The notes beneath the pieces are model-generated. The model saw nothing but the letters and a program-made list of their open reading frames with translations. It did not search any database and was not told where the DNA came from. A DNA stretch of 64,000 nt from Streptomyces alanosinicus (GTDB taxonomy: Bacteria; Actinomycetota; Actinomycetes; Streptomycetales; Streptomycetaceae), in the NCBI RefSeq assembly GCF_014650595.1, contig NZ_BMVG01000021.1, forward strand, positions 61,612 through 125,611. Direction: 5' to 3'. Below, in pieces: positions 36,631-44,867 of this stretch. Made by a program: the position numbers and the translations under genes. The number at the start of each line of letters is the position of its first letter. Position 1 is the first letter of the stretch.

Positions 36631-37920
36631 TTACTCTCCTTCAACCCGCATGATGCTGGCGACACCCCGCACGGTGTCGAGCTTGCGCAGCGCCTCGACG
36701 GTCCCGGTGAGGGAGGCGTCGGACGCGCGGTGGGTGACGACGACGAGGGAGGCCTCGCCGTCCTTGCCCTGCTGACGCACCGTATCGATCGACACCCCGT
36801 GCTCCGCGAACACGGTCGCGACCTGGGCGAGAACACCCGGTTTGTCCGCGACGTCGAGGCTGATGTGGTAGCGCGTGACCACCTCACCCATGGGCGAGAC
36901 GGGCAGGGCCGCGTACGACGACTCACCGGGCCCCGTTGCGCCGTTGAGCCGGTTGCGGCACACGGCGACGAGGTCGCCGAGCACGGCGGAGGCGGTGGGA
37001 GCGCCGCCCGCGCCGGGGCCGTAGAACATGAGCTGCCCGGCCGCGTCGGACTCCACGAAGACGGCGTTGTACGCGCCGCGCACGGAGGCGAGCGGATGGG
37101 TCAGCGGAATCATCGCGGGGTGCACGCGCGCGGTGACGGACTCCCCGTCCGCCGCCCGCTCACAGATGGCGAGCAGCTTGATGGTGCAGCCCATCTCCTT
37201 CGCCGAGCGGAAGTCGGCGGCGGTGACCTCGGCCATGCCCTCGCGGTAGACGTCGTCGAGGCGCACGCGCGTGTGGAAGGCGATCCCGGCGAGGATGGCG
37301 GCCTTGGCGGCGGCGTCGAAGCCCTCGACGTCGGCGGTCGGGTCGGCCTCCGCGTACCCGAGGGCGGTGGCCTCGTCGAGCGCCTCCTGATAGCCGGCGC
37401 CCGTGGAGTCCATCTTGTCGAGGATGAAGTTGGTGGTGCCGTTGACGATGCCGAGCACCCGGTTGACCTTGTCGCCGGCGAGGGATTCGCGCAGCGGCCG
37501 GATCAGCGGGATGGCGCCGGCGACGGCGGCCTCGTAGTACAGGTCCCGGCCGTGCTCCTCGGCGGCGGCGTGCAGCGCGGCGCCGTCCTGGGCGAGGAGG
37601 GCCTTGTTGGCGGAGACGACGGAGGCCCCGTGCTCGAAGGCGGTGGTGATGAGGGACCGGGCGGGCTCGATCCCGCCGATCACCTCGACCACGACGTCGA
37701 TGTCCCCGCGTTTGACGAGGGCGGTGGCGTCGGTGGTGACGAGGCTCGGGTCGATGCCCTCGCGCACCTTGGACGGACGCCGTACGGCGACCCCGGCCAG
37801 TTCCACGGGGGCGCCGATCCGCTGCGCGAGGTCGTCGGCGTGCGTCGTCATGATGCGCGTCACCTCTGAGCCGACCACTCCACAGCCCAGCAGCGCCACC
37901 TTCAGCGGACGCGTACGCAT
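36631..37920 (-). CDS. hom: homoserine dehydrogenase
   Basis: A 429-residue NAD(P)-dependent enzyme that reduces aspartate semialdehyde to homoserine. The Rossmann motif VALLGCGVVGSEV starts at residue 7; YYEAAVAGAIPLIRPLRESLAGD is the substrate-site signature, and a C-terminal ACT domain (about 350-429, YHISLDVADKPGVLAQVATVFAEHGVSID) allows threonine feedback. ATG 37920 is used (GAGG 7 bases upstream); the adjacent ATG 37923 is possible. It heads the hom-thrC unit. Confidence 0.97.
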   Translation of the reverse strand: MRTRPLKVALLGCGVVGSEVTRIMTTHADDLAQRIGAPVELAGVAVRRPSKVREGIDPSLVTTDATALVKRGDIDVVVEVIGGIEPARSLITTAFEHGASVVSANKALLAQDGAALHAAAEEHGRDLYYEAAVAGAIPLIRPLRESLAGDKVNRVLGIVNGTTNFILDKMDSTGAGYQEALDEATALGYAEADPTADVEGFDAAAKAAILAGIAFHTRVRLDDVYREGMAEVTAADFRSAKEMGCTIKLLAICERAADGESVTARVHPAMIPLTHPLASVRGAYNAVFVESDAAGQLMFYGPGAGGAPTASAVLGDLVAVCRNRLNGATGPGESSYAALPVSPMGEVVTRYHISLDVADKPGVLAQVATVFAEHGVSIDTVRQQGKDGEASLVVVTHRASDASLTGTVEALRKLDTVRGVASIMRVEGE

Positions 37921-37960
37921 CATCCGACCTCGTTTCCTCTTACCGTCTACGGTTGGACCA

Positions 37961-38009
37961 GTCTCACTCACCGGACGGGAGTTTCTACCCTTCGTCCGGA
38001 TCGTGAGAC
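37961..38009. promoter_or_regulatory. long stem-loop in the hom leader
   Basis: GTCTCAC (37961-37967) with GTGAGAC (38003-38009) and CCGGACG (37971-37977) with CGTCCGG (37993-37999) make a 14-bp two-part stem about 40 bp upstream of the hom start. There is no T run. It could terminate lysA readthrough or act as an attenuator. Confidence 0.5.
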
Positions 38010-38091
38010 ATCTATTTCATTTGTACGGGGGTGGCGGACCGCAGATCTTCCGCCCCCGGTGTTCCCGGCCGAATCAGCCGGACCAGCCGGA

Positions 38092-39483
38092 TCAGCCGAC
38101 ATCGAGACGCAGGAGATCCTCCTCCGTCTCCCGCCGGACGATCACCCGGGCCTCGCCGTCCTTCACGGCGACGACCGGCGGCCGCAGCACATGGTTGTAG
38201 TTGCTGGCCATGGACCGGCAGTACGCGCCCGTGGCCGGTACGGCGACGAGATCACCCGGCGCCAGATCGGCGGGCAGGAACGCGTCCTTGACCACGATGT
38301 CCCCGCTCTCGCAGTGCTTGCCGACGACACGCGCGAGCATCGGCTCCGCGTCACTGGTGCGCGAGACGAGGGCGACGCTGTACTCGGCGTCGTAGAGCGC
38401 GGTCCGGATGTTGTCGGACATACCGCCGTCCACGGACACATACGTCCGCAGTCCCTCCAGCGGCTTGACCGTGCCGACCTCGTAGAGCGTGAAGGCGGTC
38501 GGACCGACGATGGCGCGGCCGGGCTCTACGGAGATCCGCGGTGTGCGCAGCCTGGCGGCCTCGCACTCCCGGCCGACGATCTCGGTCAGCGACTTGGCGA
38601 TCTCGTGCGGCTCACGCGGATCGTCGTCGCTGGTGTACGCGATCCCGAGGCCGCCTCCGAGGTCGATCTCGGGCAGCTCGACCCCGTGCTCGTCCCGGAC
38701 GTCCTTGAGCAGTCCGACGACCCGGTGCGCGGCGACCTCGAACCCCGACATGTCGAAGATCTGCGACCCGATGTGCGAGTGGATCCCGATCAGTTCGAGC
38801 CCGTCGAGCTGAAGGGCCCGCCGCACGGCCTCCGCGGCCTGCCCGCCGGCGAGCGGGATCCCGAACTTCTGGTCCTCGTGCGCGGTGGCGATGAACTCGT
38901 GCGTGTGCGCCTCGACCCCGACGGTGATCCGGATCTGGACCTTCTGCCGCTTGCCCAGGGACCGCGCGACATGGGCGACCCGCACGATCTCCTGGAAGGA
39001 GTCGAGCACGATCCGCCCGACGCCGGCCTCCACGGCCCGGGTGATCTCGTCCACCGACTTGTTGTTGCCGTGGAAGGCGATGCGCTCGGCGGGCATCCCC
39101 GCGGACAGGGCGGTGGCCAGCTCCCCGCCGGAACACACATCCAGATTGAGGCCCTCCTCGTGCAGCCAGCGCACGACGGCCCGGGACAGGAACGCCTTCC
39201 CGGCGTAGAAGACATCGGCGCCGGCCCCGAAGGCGGTGCGCCAGGCGCGCGCCCTGGACCGGAAGTCGTCCTCGTCGAGGACGTAGACCGGGGTGCCGTA
39301 CTCCTCGGCGAGCCGGGTGGCGGTGATCCCGCCGACGGTGAGGACTCCGTCGGCGTCGCGGGCGACGGTCTGGGCCCAGACCTTCGGGTCGAGGGTGTTG
39401 AGGTCGGCGGGCGGCGCGGCGTAGTGCCCCTCGGGCAGGACGTCGGCGTGACGGGGCCCGGCGGGGTGCGCGGAACGGCTCAT
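38092..39483 (-). CDS. lysA: diaminopimelate decarboxylase
   Basis: A 463-residue PLP enzyme that makes lysine from meso-diaminopimelate. The PLP lysine lies in DVFYAGKAFLS near residue 92; LNLDVCSGGELATALSAG, HIGSQIFD, DLGGGLGIAYTSDDDP and the C-terminal CESGDIVVKDAFLP (active-site Cys from the partner subunit) are all present. The leader just upstream of ATG 39483 is a GA-repeat (GAGAGAGACAGAGAGACTG). It is 171 bp upstream of hom. Confidence 0.97.
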   Translation of the reverse strand: MSRSAHPAGPRHADVLPEGHYAAPPADLNTLDPKVWAQTVARDADGVLTVGGITATRLAEEYGTPVYVLDEDDFRSRARAWRTAFGAGADVFYAGKAFLSRAVVRWLHEEGLNLDVCSGGELATALSAGMPAERIAFHGNNKSVDEITRAVEAGVGRIVLDSFQEIVRVAHVARSLGKRQKVQIRITVGVEAHTHEFIATAHEDQKFGIPLAGGQAAEAVRRALQLDGLELIGIHSHIGSQIFDMSGFEVAAHRVVGLLKDVRDEHGVELPEIDLGGGLGIAYTSDDDPREPHEIAKSLTEIVGRECEAARLRTPRISVEPGRAIVGPTAFTLYEVGTVKPLEGLRTYVSVDGGMSDNIRTALYDAEYSVALVSRTSDAEPMLARVVGKHCESGDIVVKDAFLPADLAPGDLVAVPATGAYCRSMASNYNHVLRPPVVAVKDGEARVIVRRETEEDLLRLDVG

Positions 39484-39537
39484 GACGGTGACTCTCAGTC
39501 TCTCTGTCTCTCTCCGCGGCGCCTCTGGCGAGGCTCC

Positions 39538-40575
39538 TCAGAGGTGTTCGGGTGCGTCGATGCCGAGCAGGGACAGGCCGCCGGCCAGCACCGTCCCGGC
39601 GGCTTCGGCGAGGGCGAGCCGGGCGCGGTGGGCGGCCGAGGGTTTCTCCTCACCGCACGGAAGCACGCGGGGCAGAAAAGGCAGTACGGCATCGGCGACG
39701 GTGACGAGATGCCGGGCAAGCCGGTCCGGGGCGCGGTGGGTGGCGGCCGCGGCGAGGATGCGGGGGTGGTCGGCGAGGGGGGTGAGGAGAGGATGCGCGA
39801 CATCGCTCGTGTCGGTGTCGAGGGCGGCGATGTCCGGACGGCGGGCCTCGTCGCCCGCGCCGAGGCGGAGAGGGCCGGGCGCGGCGGTGAAGCCGAGGCG
39901 GGCGGCGTTGCGGCTGACGGACCGGATGCGGGCGTGGGCGTAGCGCACCCGGAACAGCGGATTGCTCTCCCGCTGCGCCAGGTGATCGGCGGTGATCCGG
40001 GGCCGGTCGTGCGCAGCGGGGTGGAGCAGGGCCCACTGGGCGGCGTCGGGCCCGAGCGGCGCGGGGTCCTCCGGCGCGGGCACGGGCCGCAGGTTCACGG
40101 GCTCGGCATGCTCGACGGTCCCTCGCGCCCCTTGCGTCGCGACGATCCGTACGACGGCGTCGGCGACCACCTCGGCCCGGACCTCGTACGGCACCCGCAG
40201 CGCGATGACCTGCCCGGCGAGGGCGTCACCGTGCCCGTACGCGGCACCGCGGTCCCGGATCTCCCGCACGAGCCCGCTGACGAGGCCGGCCGGCGCCTCG
40301 ACGCTGATGTTCAGAAAGCCCGGCCCGGTGATGACGACGTCCCGGATGCCGTCGGCGCCGGCGAGCCGGGGAAGCAGGATCTCCGCGACCCGCAGCGGTG
40401 GCTGCCCGGCCGGCCGGGCGAGCTGCAGGGCGATGGTCGTGGCGTAGTCCCCGCACCCCCCGGGCCCCGGCTCGGTCACCACGACCCGCTCGGGCACGGT
40501 CACCTTCAGCTCACCGTCATCGACAGCACAACGCACCGCGTGCAACACGGTGCGGGAGAGCTCGACGGGGGTCAC
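39538..40575 (-). CDS. nrtL: ArgRS-related anticodon-binding protein without catalytic core
   Basis: A 345-residue protein built from arginyl-tRNA synthetase end domains. Residues 1-145 resemble the Arg_tRNA_synt_N domain (TPVELSRTVLHAV ... CGDYATTIALQLAR ... GPGFLNISV). Residues about 205-345 resemble the DALR anticodon-binding domain (NPLFRVRYAHARIRSVSRNA ... RLALAEAAGTVLAGGLSLLGIDAPEHL). The HIGH/KMSKS catalytic domain between them is absent. GTG 40575; 54 bp before lysA, with which it is probably co-transcribed. Known in streptomycetes as NrtL; function unknown. Confidence 0.85.
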   Translation of the reverse strand: MTPVELSRTVLHAVRCAVDDGELKVTVPERVVVTEPGPGGCGDYATTIALQLARPAGQPPLRVAEILLPRLAGADGIRDVVITGPGFLNISVEAPAGLVSGLVREIRDRGAAYGHGDALAGQVIALRVPYEVRAEVVADAVVRIVATQGARGTVEHAEPVNLRPVPAPEDPAPLGPDAAQWALLHPAAHDRPRITADHLAQRESNPLFRVRYAHARIRSVSRNAARLGFTAAPGPLRLGAGDEARRPDIAALDTDTSDVAHPLLTPLADHPRILAAAATHRAPDRLARHLVTVADAVLPFLPRVLPCGEEKPSAAHRARLALAEAAGTVLAGGLSLLGIDAPEHL

Positions 40576-40737
40576 AGGACAAGCGTAGGGGAGGAAGGGT
40601 GTGGGTAGGCGAGGTGGTTCTCAGTGTGGGACGGGACGGGAGGTGCGCGGAGGAACGCGGTGCGCCGAGACACCGGAGGAGCTACGACCACGAACCGCTG
40701 CCGACCGATGACGGCCGACAACCGCCGCTGACCGCTG

Positions 40738-41256
40738 CTAGCCGCCGGAGGAGATCCGCCCCGGTACACCCTCGGAGACCCCGTCGCCATCACCGCTGCC
40801 ACCGCCGCCGCCCCCTCGGTGGCCTCCCTCTCCCCCAAGCCCTTCCCCGCCCCCCTCGCCGCCCTCTCCCTCGTCACCGTTCCCGCGCTCGATCAGTTGC
40901 TTGACGAGCCGTACGAGTTCGGCGGGTTCGAAGGGCTTGGCGAGAAAGGCGTCCACGCCGACATCGAGGCCCGTGTCGACCTCGTACTGCGTACACGCGC
41001 TGACGATGGCGAGGGGAAGATGATGGGTACGAGGATCGGAGCGCAGCCGGGCGGCGGTGCGCAGGCCGTCCAGCCGGGGCATGACGACGTCGAGCGTCAC
41101 GACATCGGGCCGGACCTGGTGCACCACGTCCAAGCACTCGGCACCATCGGCCGCGGTCACCACCTCGAGCCCTTCCAGCTCAAGATTGACCCTGATCAGC
41201 TGCCGAATGACCTTGTTGTCGTCGACAACAAGCACCCGGCCCGAGGCGCCTGACAC
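40738..41256 (-). CDS. single-domain response regulator with Gly/Glu-rich tail
   Basis: A 172-residue protein. A CheY-like receiver (about 6-122) has the acidic pair in VLVVDDNKVI, the phospho-acceptor Asp in VVTLDVVMPRLDG and Lys in AFLAKPFEPAELV. The last ~48 residues are low-complexity Gly/Glu/Asp. There is no output domain and no adjacent kinase. GTG 41256 is used because similarity starts there; no ribosome site is seen, so it may be leaderless. Confidence 0.85.
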   Translation of the reverse strand: MSGASGRVLVVDDNKVIRQLIRVNLELEGLEVVTAADGAECLDVVHQVRPDVVTLDVVMPRLDGLRTAARLRSDPRTHHLPLAIVSACTQYEVDTGLDVGVDAFLAKPFEPAELVRLVKQLIERGNGDEGEGGEGGGEGLGGEGGHRGGGGGGSGDGDGVSEGVPGRISSGG

Positions 41257-41387
41257 ATGTCGAGAGTAGGTCCGGACCGGCCACCGCGTCCGGGTTTTCC
41301 CCACTTCCACCCCGTACAGGGGAACTACCCCACCCTCGAAGCGGCCCCGTCCCGCCCCACCCCGCCCGCACCCCGGGAAACGGGTTC

Positions 41388-41415
41388 CTGATCACCCCGC
41401 CGGACCTGCTAATGT
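41388..41415 (+). promoter_or_regulatory. candidate promoter of the tRNA-Arg gene
   Basis: TAATGT (41410-41415) is a good -10; CTGATC (41388-41393), 16 bases upstream, is a weak -35. The tRNA begins 41 bp downstream. Confidence 0.4.
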
Positions 41416-41455
41416 TCTACCCGTCGCCGCGAGCAAAGAGCTCCGCAGCCGACAC

Positions 41456-41527
41456 GCCCCCGTAGCTCAGGGGATAGAGCAACGGCCTCCGGAGCCGTGT
41501 GCGCAGGTTCGAATCCTGCCGGGGGCA
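41456..41527 (+). tRNA. tRNA-Arg(CCG)
   Basis: A 72-base cloverleaf: acceptor GCCCCCG/CGGGGGC, D arm GCTC-AGGGGATA-GAGC, anticodon arm ACGGC-CTCCGGA-GCCGT giving anticodon CCG (codon CGG), variable loop GTGC, T arm GCAGG-TTCGAAT-CCTGC, discriminator A. CCA is not encoded. Confidence 0.98.
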
Positions 41528-41830
41528 CTCGCCGGTCAGAAACCCAAAACAGTGGTCTGACCAGGGCGGATGCCGACAGAAAAGGGCGGGAGTCAGTCTC
41601 ACTGACTCCCGCCCTTTCTTGCTGTCTCTCACTGGTTGTGTGTGAGGAGCGCGTGAGCCACTCCACTCGGACGGTGCCGGTCACGCTGTCCACCTGGGGC
41701 TGTGGGGTGACCCGGGAGACGAGGGCGAAGACCGAGCCGGGGGTGCTGCGTATCCGGAGGGTGTCGGCTCTGCCGCCTTCCGGCGGGGTCCGGATGGCGC
41801 GCAGGTCCGGCAGGCCGGAGGAGCGAGCGT
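41528..41830. other. 303-bp region between tRNA-Arg and ku
   Basis: After the tRNA comes an inverted repeat GGTCAGA/TCTGACC (41534-41540 and 41556-41562) and a very strong terminator (41581-41617). From about 41640 to 41830 the minus strand stays open in one frame and reads as vaguely beta-rich sequence (RSTPGSVFALVSRV), without a start codon or known homologue; it may be a gene remnant or GC-rich chance. Confidence 0.5.
41581..41617. terminator. 17-bp perfect bidirectional terminator
   Basis: AAAGGGCGGGAGTCAGT (41581-41597) and its exact complement (41601-41617) enclose a 3-base loop. It has A/T ends on both sides (CTTT..CTT) and can serve both the tRNA (plus) and ku (minus) transcripts. 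Confidence 0.9.
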
Positions 41831-42829
41831 TCAAGCCGACCGCTTGCGGGATGTCGCCTTCTTCGCCGTTGTCTTCTTGGCCGCTGTCTTCTTGGCCGTT
41901 GTCTTCTTGGCCGTTGTCTTCTTCGCGGTCGTCTTCTTCGCGGTCGTCTTCTTCGGCGTCGTCTTCTCGGGCGTGGCGGCAGGCGTGGACGTGGACGCCG
42001 TCTTCTTCTTGCGTGGCAGTCGTCTGACCTCGGCCTCGCCGCCGGGCGGCGCCTCGCGGGAGGCACGGGCCGCCTTGACGCTGTTCTCCAGGGCCGCCAT
42101 CAGGTCGAGCACCTTGCCCCCGGCGGCCGGCGCGGGCGCCTGCGGCGGTGCCTCGCCGGCGGCCTTCGCGGCGATGACCTCCTCCAGCGCCTCCCGGTAC
42201 TCGTCGTGCAGATCGTCCAGGTCGACCTCGCCGAGGGTGTCCATCAGGGCGTCCGCGAGGTCGAGTTCCTTGTCCCGGACGGTGACCTCCGTGTCGGGGG
42301 CGACGCCCTCGGGAGCGCGGACCTCGTCCGGCCAGAGCAGGCCGTGCATGGCGATGGCGTCGCCCACCACCCGCAGCATGCCGAGGCGTTCGCGGCCGCG
42401 CAGCGCGTACTTCGCTATGGCGACCTTGTTGCTGCGCTTCAGAGCCTCGCGGAGCAGGACGTACGGCTTGGCGGCGGGCACGCCACCGGCGGCCAGGTAG
42501 TACGCCGCGTCCATCTGGAGCGGGTCGATGCGGTCGGCCGGGACGAAGGCCACGATCTCGATCGTGCGGGCCGTGGGGAGGGGCAGGTGGGACAGGTCCT
42601 CGTCGGTGATCGGGATGATCGTGCCGTCCGCGTCCTCGTACCCCTTGCCGATCTCCGACTGGCTGACCTCGCGGTCCTCCAGCTCGCACACCTTGCGGTA
42701 GCGGATGCGGCCGTTGTCCTCGGCGTGGATCTGGCGGAAGGAGATCGAGTGGCTCTCGGTCGCGTTCACCAGCTTGATCGGGATGCTGACGAGGCCGAAG
42801 GAGATGGCGCCGTTCCATATGGATCGCAC
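41831..42829 (-). CDS. ku: DNA end-binding protein Ku
   Basis: A 332-residue bacterial Ku homodimer subunit for non-homologous end joining. The core (1-250) starts VRSIWNGAISFGLVSIPIKLVNAT and contains YEDADGTIIPITDEDL and RERLGMLRVVGDAIAMHGLLWPDE. The C-terminal ~45 residues are Lys/Thr/Ala repeats (KKTTA units), a DNA-binding tail. GTG 42829 is used because AAGG lies 8 bases upstream; a GTG three codons earlier has no usable spacing. It is divergent from the LigD-Pol gene, 72 bp apart. Confidence 0.96.
   Translation of the reverse strand: MRSIWNGAISFGLVSIPIKLVNATESHSISFRQIHAEDNGRIRYRKVCELEDREVSQSEIGKGYEDADGTIIPITDEDLSHLPLPTARTIEIVAFVPADRIDPLQMDAAYYLAAGGVPAAKPYVLLREALKRSNKVAIAKYALRGRERLGMLRVVGDAIAMHGLLWPDEVRAPEGVAPDTEVTVRDKELDLADALMDTLGEVDLDDLHDEYREALEEVIAAKAAGEAPPQAPAPAAGGKVLDLMAALENSVKAARASREAPPGGEAEVRRLPRKKKTASTSTPAATPEKTTPKKTTAKKTTAKKTTAKKTTAKKTAAKKTTAKKATSRKRSA
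41857..41966. repeat. 15-bp tandem repeats encoding the Ku basic tail
   Basis: About seven degenerate copies of a CTTCTTGGCCGTTGT-like 15-mer lie inside ku, each encoding one KKTTA-type pentapeptide. Copies near 41875-41920 are nearly identical, so slippage could change tail length. Confidence 0.85.
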
Positions 42830-42901
42830 GTGCCGCACCTTCCCTTACTCACCACTTACCAATTCCGCCGATTTCACCTGACTGTCTGGGATTGTCATCG
42901 T

Positions 42902-43783
42902 ATGACGCCTATCACAGAGGTGGAGGGGCGGCGGGTCGCGCTCAGCAATCTGGAGAAGGTGCTGTATCCGGAGACCGGTTTCACCAAGGCGGAGCTGGTG
43001 CACTACTACGCGACCAGCGCCGGGGTGCTGCTGCCGCACCTGCGGGACAGGGCCGTGTCCTTCCTGCGCTATCCGGACGGCCCGCAGGGGCAGCGGTTCT
43101 TCACCAAGAACGTGCCGCCGGGTACCCCCGAGTGGGTCACGACCGCCGAGGTGCCGCGGTCGGAGGGGCCGGCCCGGATGGTCGTCGTACAGGATCTGCC
43201 GAGCCTGGTCTGGGCGGCGAACCTCGTCAGCGAGTTCCATACGCATCAGTGGCTGGTGCAGGCGCCGGAGGAGGCCGACCGGCTGGTCTTCGATCTCGAT
43301 CCCGGTGCGCCCGCGACCGTCGTCCACTGCTGCGAGGTGGCGCTGTGGCTGCGGGAGCGGCTCGCGCGCGACGGCATCACGGCGTACCCGAAGACGGCCG
43401 GTTCCAAGGGGCTGCATCTGCTGGCGGCGGTGCGCGGGGGTTCACCCGAACGGGCGAGCGAGTACGCAAAGACGCTGGCCGTGGAGGCCGAGCGGGCGCT
43501 GCCGCGGCTGGTGGTGCACCGGATGACGAAGAGCCTCAGGCCGGGGAAGGTGTTCGTCGACTGGAGCCAGAACGCCGCGCGCAAGACCACGGCCACGCCG
43601 TACACGCTGCGGGCCCGCCCGGCCCCGCTGGTGTCGGCGCCGGTGACCTGGGAGGAGGTGGCGCAGTGCCGCAGTCCGGCCCAGCTGGAGTTCCTGGCCG
43701 CGGACATCGATCCGCGGGTTCGGCGGTACGGGGATCTGCTGGCCGGGCTGCTGGATCCGCAGGCGGCGGCGCCCCTGCCCTGA
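42902..43783 (+). CDS. stand-alone LigD-type polymerase (PrimPol) for NHEJ
   Basis: A 293-residue archaeo-eukaryotic primase-polymerase domain like the N-terminal part of LigD. The metal-binding DxD lies in RLVFDLDPG near residue 132; KTAGSKGLHLLAAV is the nucleotide-binding segment and VFVDWSQNAARKTTATPYTLRARP the third motif. No ligase or nuclease domain is attached, so ligation must come from elsewhere. ATG 42902; divergent from ku. Confidence 0.94.
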   Translation: MTPITEVEGRRVALSNLEKVLYPETGFTKAELVHYYATSAGVLLPHLRDRAVSFLRYPDGPQGQRFFTKNVPPGTPEWVTTAEVPRSEGPARMVVVQDLPSLVWAANLVSEFHTHQWLVQAPEEADRLVFDLDPGAPATVVHCCEVALWLRERLARDGITAYPKTAGSKGLHLLAAVRGGSPERASEYAKTLAVEAERALPRLVVHRMTKSLRPGKVFVDWSQNAARKTTATPYTLRARPAPLVSAPVTWEEVAQCRSPAQLEFLAADIDPRVRRYGDLLAGLLDPQAAAPLP

Positions 43784-43857
43784 CCCGCGGACACCCGTCC
43801 GGACCCGCACGGACCCACGGACCCACAGACCCACAGACCCACGCCGGCAGCCCGGAC

Positions 43858-44661
43858 CTACACCCTCCCCCACAGGTTCCGGTCCCTCGCCATCGCGTGC
43901 AGCGCCTCCACGTCCGCCGGCTTCAGCACCCCGCCCAGCCGGGCCAGCACGGTCAGTTCCGTGTCCTTGAGGATCCGTACGGCGCGCGGCCGGGCGGTCA
44001 CCGTCAGGTCGGCCGGGCCCGCCAGGGCGAGGACCGGGTGCACCTCCGCGGTCAGGGCGTAGGAGGCCCGGTCGGTGAGGGCCCGCAGCCGGCGGAGCAG
44101 GGGCTCGGGGGCGCGGCGGCCCACGGTGACCATGGGGTCGGCGACCAGGACGCGGCTCTTGCGGGCGTACAGGGCGTGGACGGCGAACAGGCCGCCGGGG
44201 CCGAGCAGCAGATGGTGGATGCGGTCGCCGCCGGGCAGGGGGACGGAGTGCAGGGTGTGGCAGCCGGCGCCCTCCAGGGTGTCCAGGGCCGCGCCGACGG
44301 TCTCCTCCGCGGTCAGGGCGCGGCGGCGCGGGTCGGGACGCAGCCGGTGGGCGGGGCCGGGGTCGCGGTCGAGGGCGACGAGCAGGGCTTCGCCGGGGCG
44401 GTTGGGTGCCAGGTCGTCGTCGGGGTGCAGGGTCAGCCGGGCGAGTTCGGCGGGGGTCGGGACCGGGGGCGGGCCCACGGTCACCGGGCCGGTCAGGAAG
44501 GGTTTCAGGGCGTGGAGTACGTCATCCCTGCTGTCCTCGCCGAGCAGGTTGACGCGGCCTGTCTCGCGGTCGTACCAGGCGACATTGCTTCCGTCGGGCC
44601 GGCAGACGTACAGCCGATCCCGGCCGTGCCGGCCCGCCGGCACCACCCGCAGTGCGCTCAT
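43858..44661 (-). CDS. NERD-like domain protein
   Basis: A 267-residue soluble protein. Residues 118-200 resemble the NERD (nuclease-related) domain: VGAALDTLEGAGCHTLHSVPLPGGDRIHHLLLGPGGLFAVH. At the usual IDH it reads IHH and the catalytic Lys region is changed, so nuclease activity is doubtful. The N-terminus (DRLYVCRPDGSNVAWYDRETGRVNLL) is a conserved streptomycete extension. It is divergent from the lipoprotein gene. Confidence 0.75.
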   Translation of the reverse strand: MSALRVVPAGRHGRDRLYVCRPDGSNVAWYDRETGRVNLLGEDSRDDVLHALKPFLTGPVTVGPPPVPTPAELARLTLHPDDDLAPNRPGEALLVALDRDPGPAHRLRPDPRRRALTAEETVGAALDTLEGAGCHTLHSVPLPGGDRIHHLLLGPGGLFAVHALYARKSRVLVADPMVTVGRRAPEPLLRRLRALTDRASYALTAEVHPVLALAGPADLTVTARPRAVRILKDTELTVLARLGGVLKPADVEALHAMARDRNLWGRV

Positions 44662-44867
44662 GCGCCATCACCCCTCGACCATGGGACCAGGCGGGGTGCT
44701 CCCGCGGCAAGACCGGTTACGGTGCCGGGTAGCCTCTGCGCCGGTGTCACCCCGACAGATGGGAGGACGGACGCCAGGCCGGGTGCAAAAAGGACTTACA
44801 TACGAAATTCTTCGTCTACGCATAAGGTGTACGGGGCCCCGACCGCCCCCGACGCTCCAGGAGTACC

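Noticed and set aside
41409..41632. 71-codon minus-strand frame containing CPRQDSNLRTRLRRPLLYP
   Set aside because: It is the antisense of tRNA-Arg and its flank; a well-known spurious annotation.
41857..41966. Short tandem repeats resembling a CRISPR-like array
   Set aside because: Units are contiguous 15-mers without spacers, coding for the Ku Lys-rich tail.
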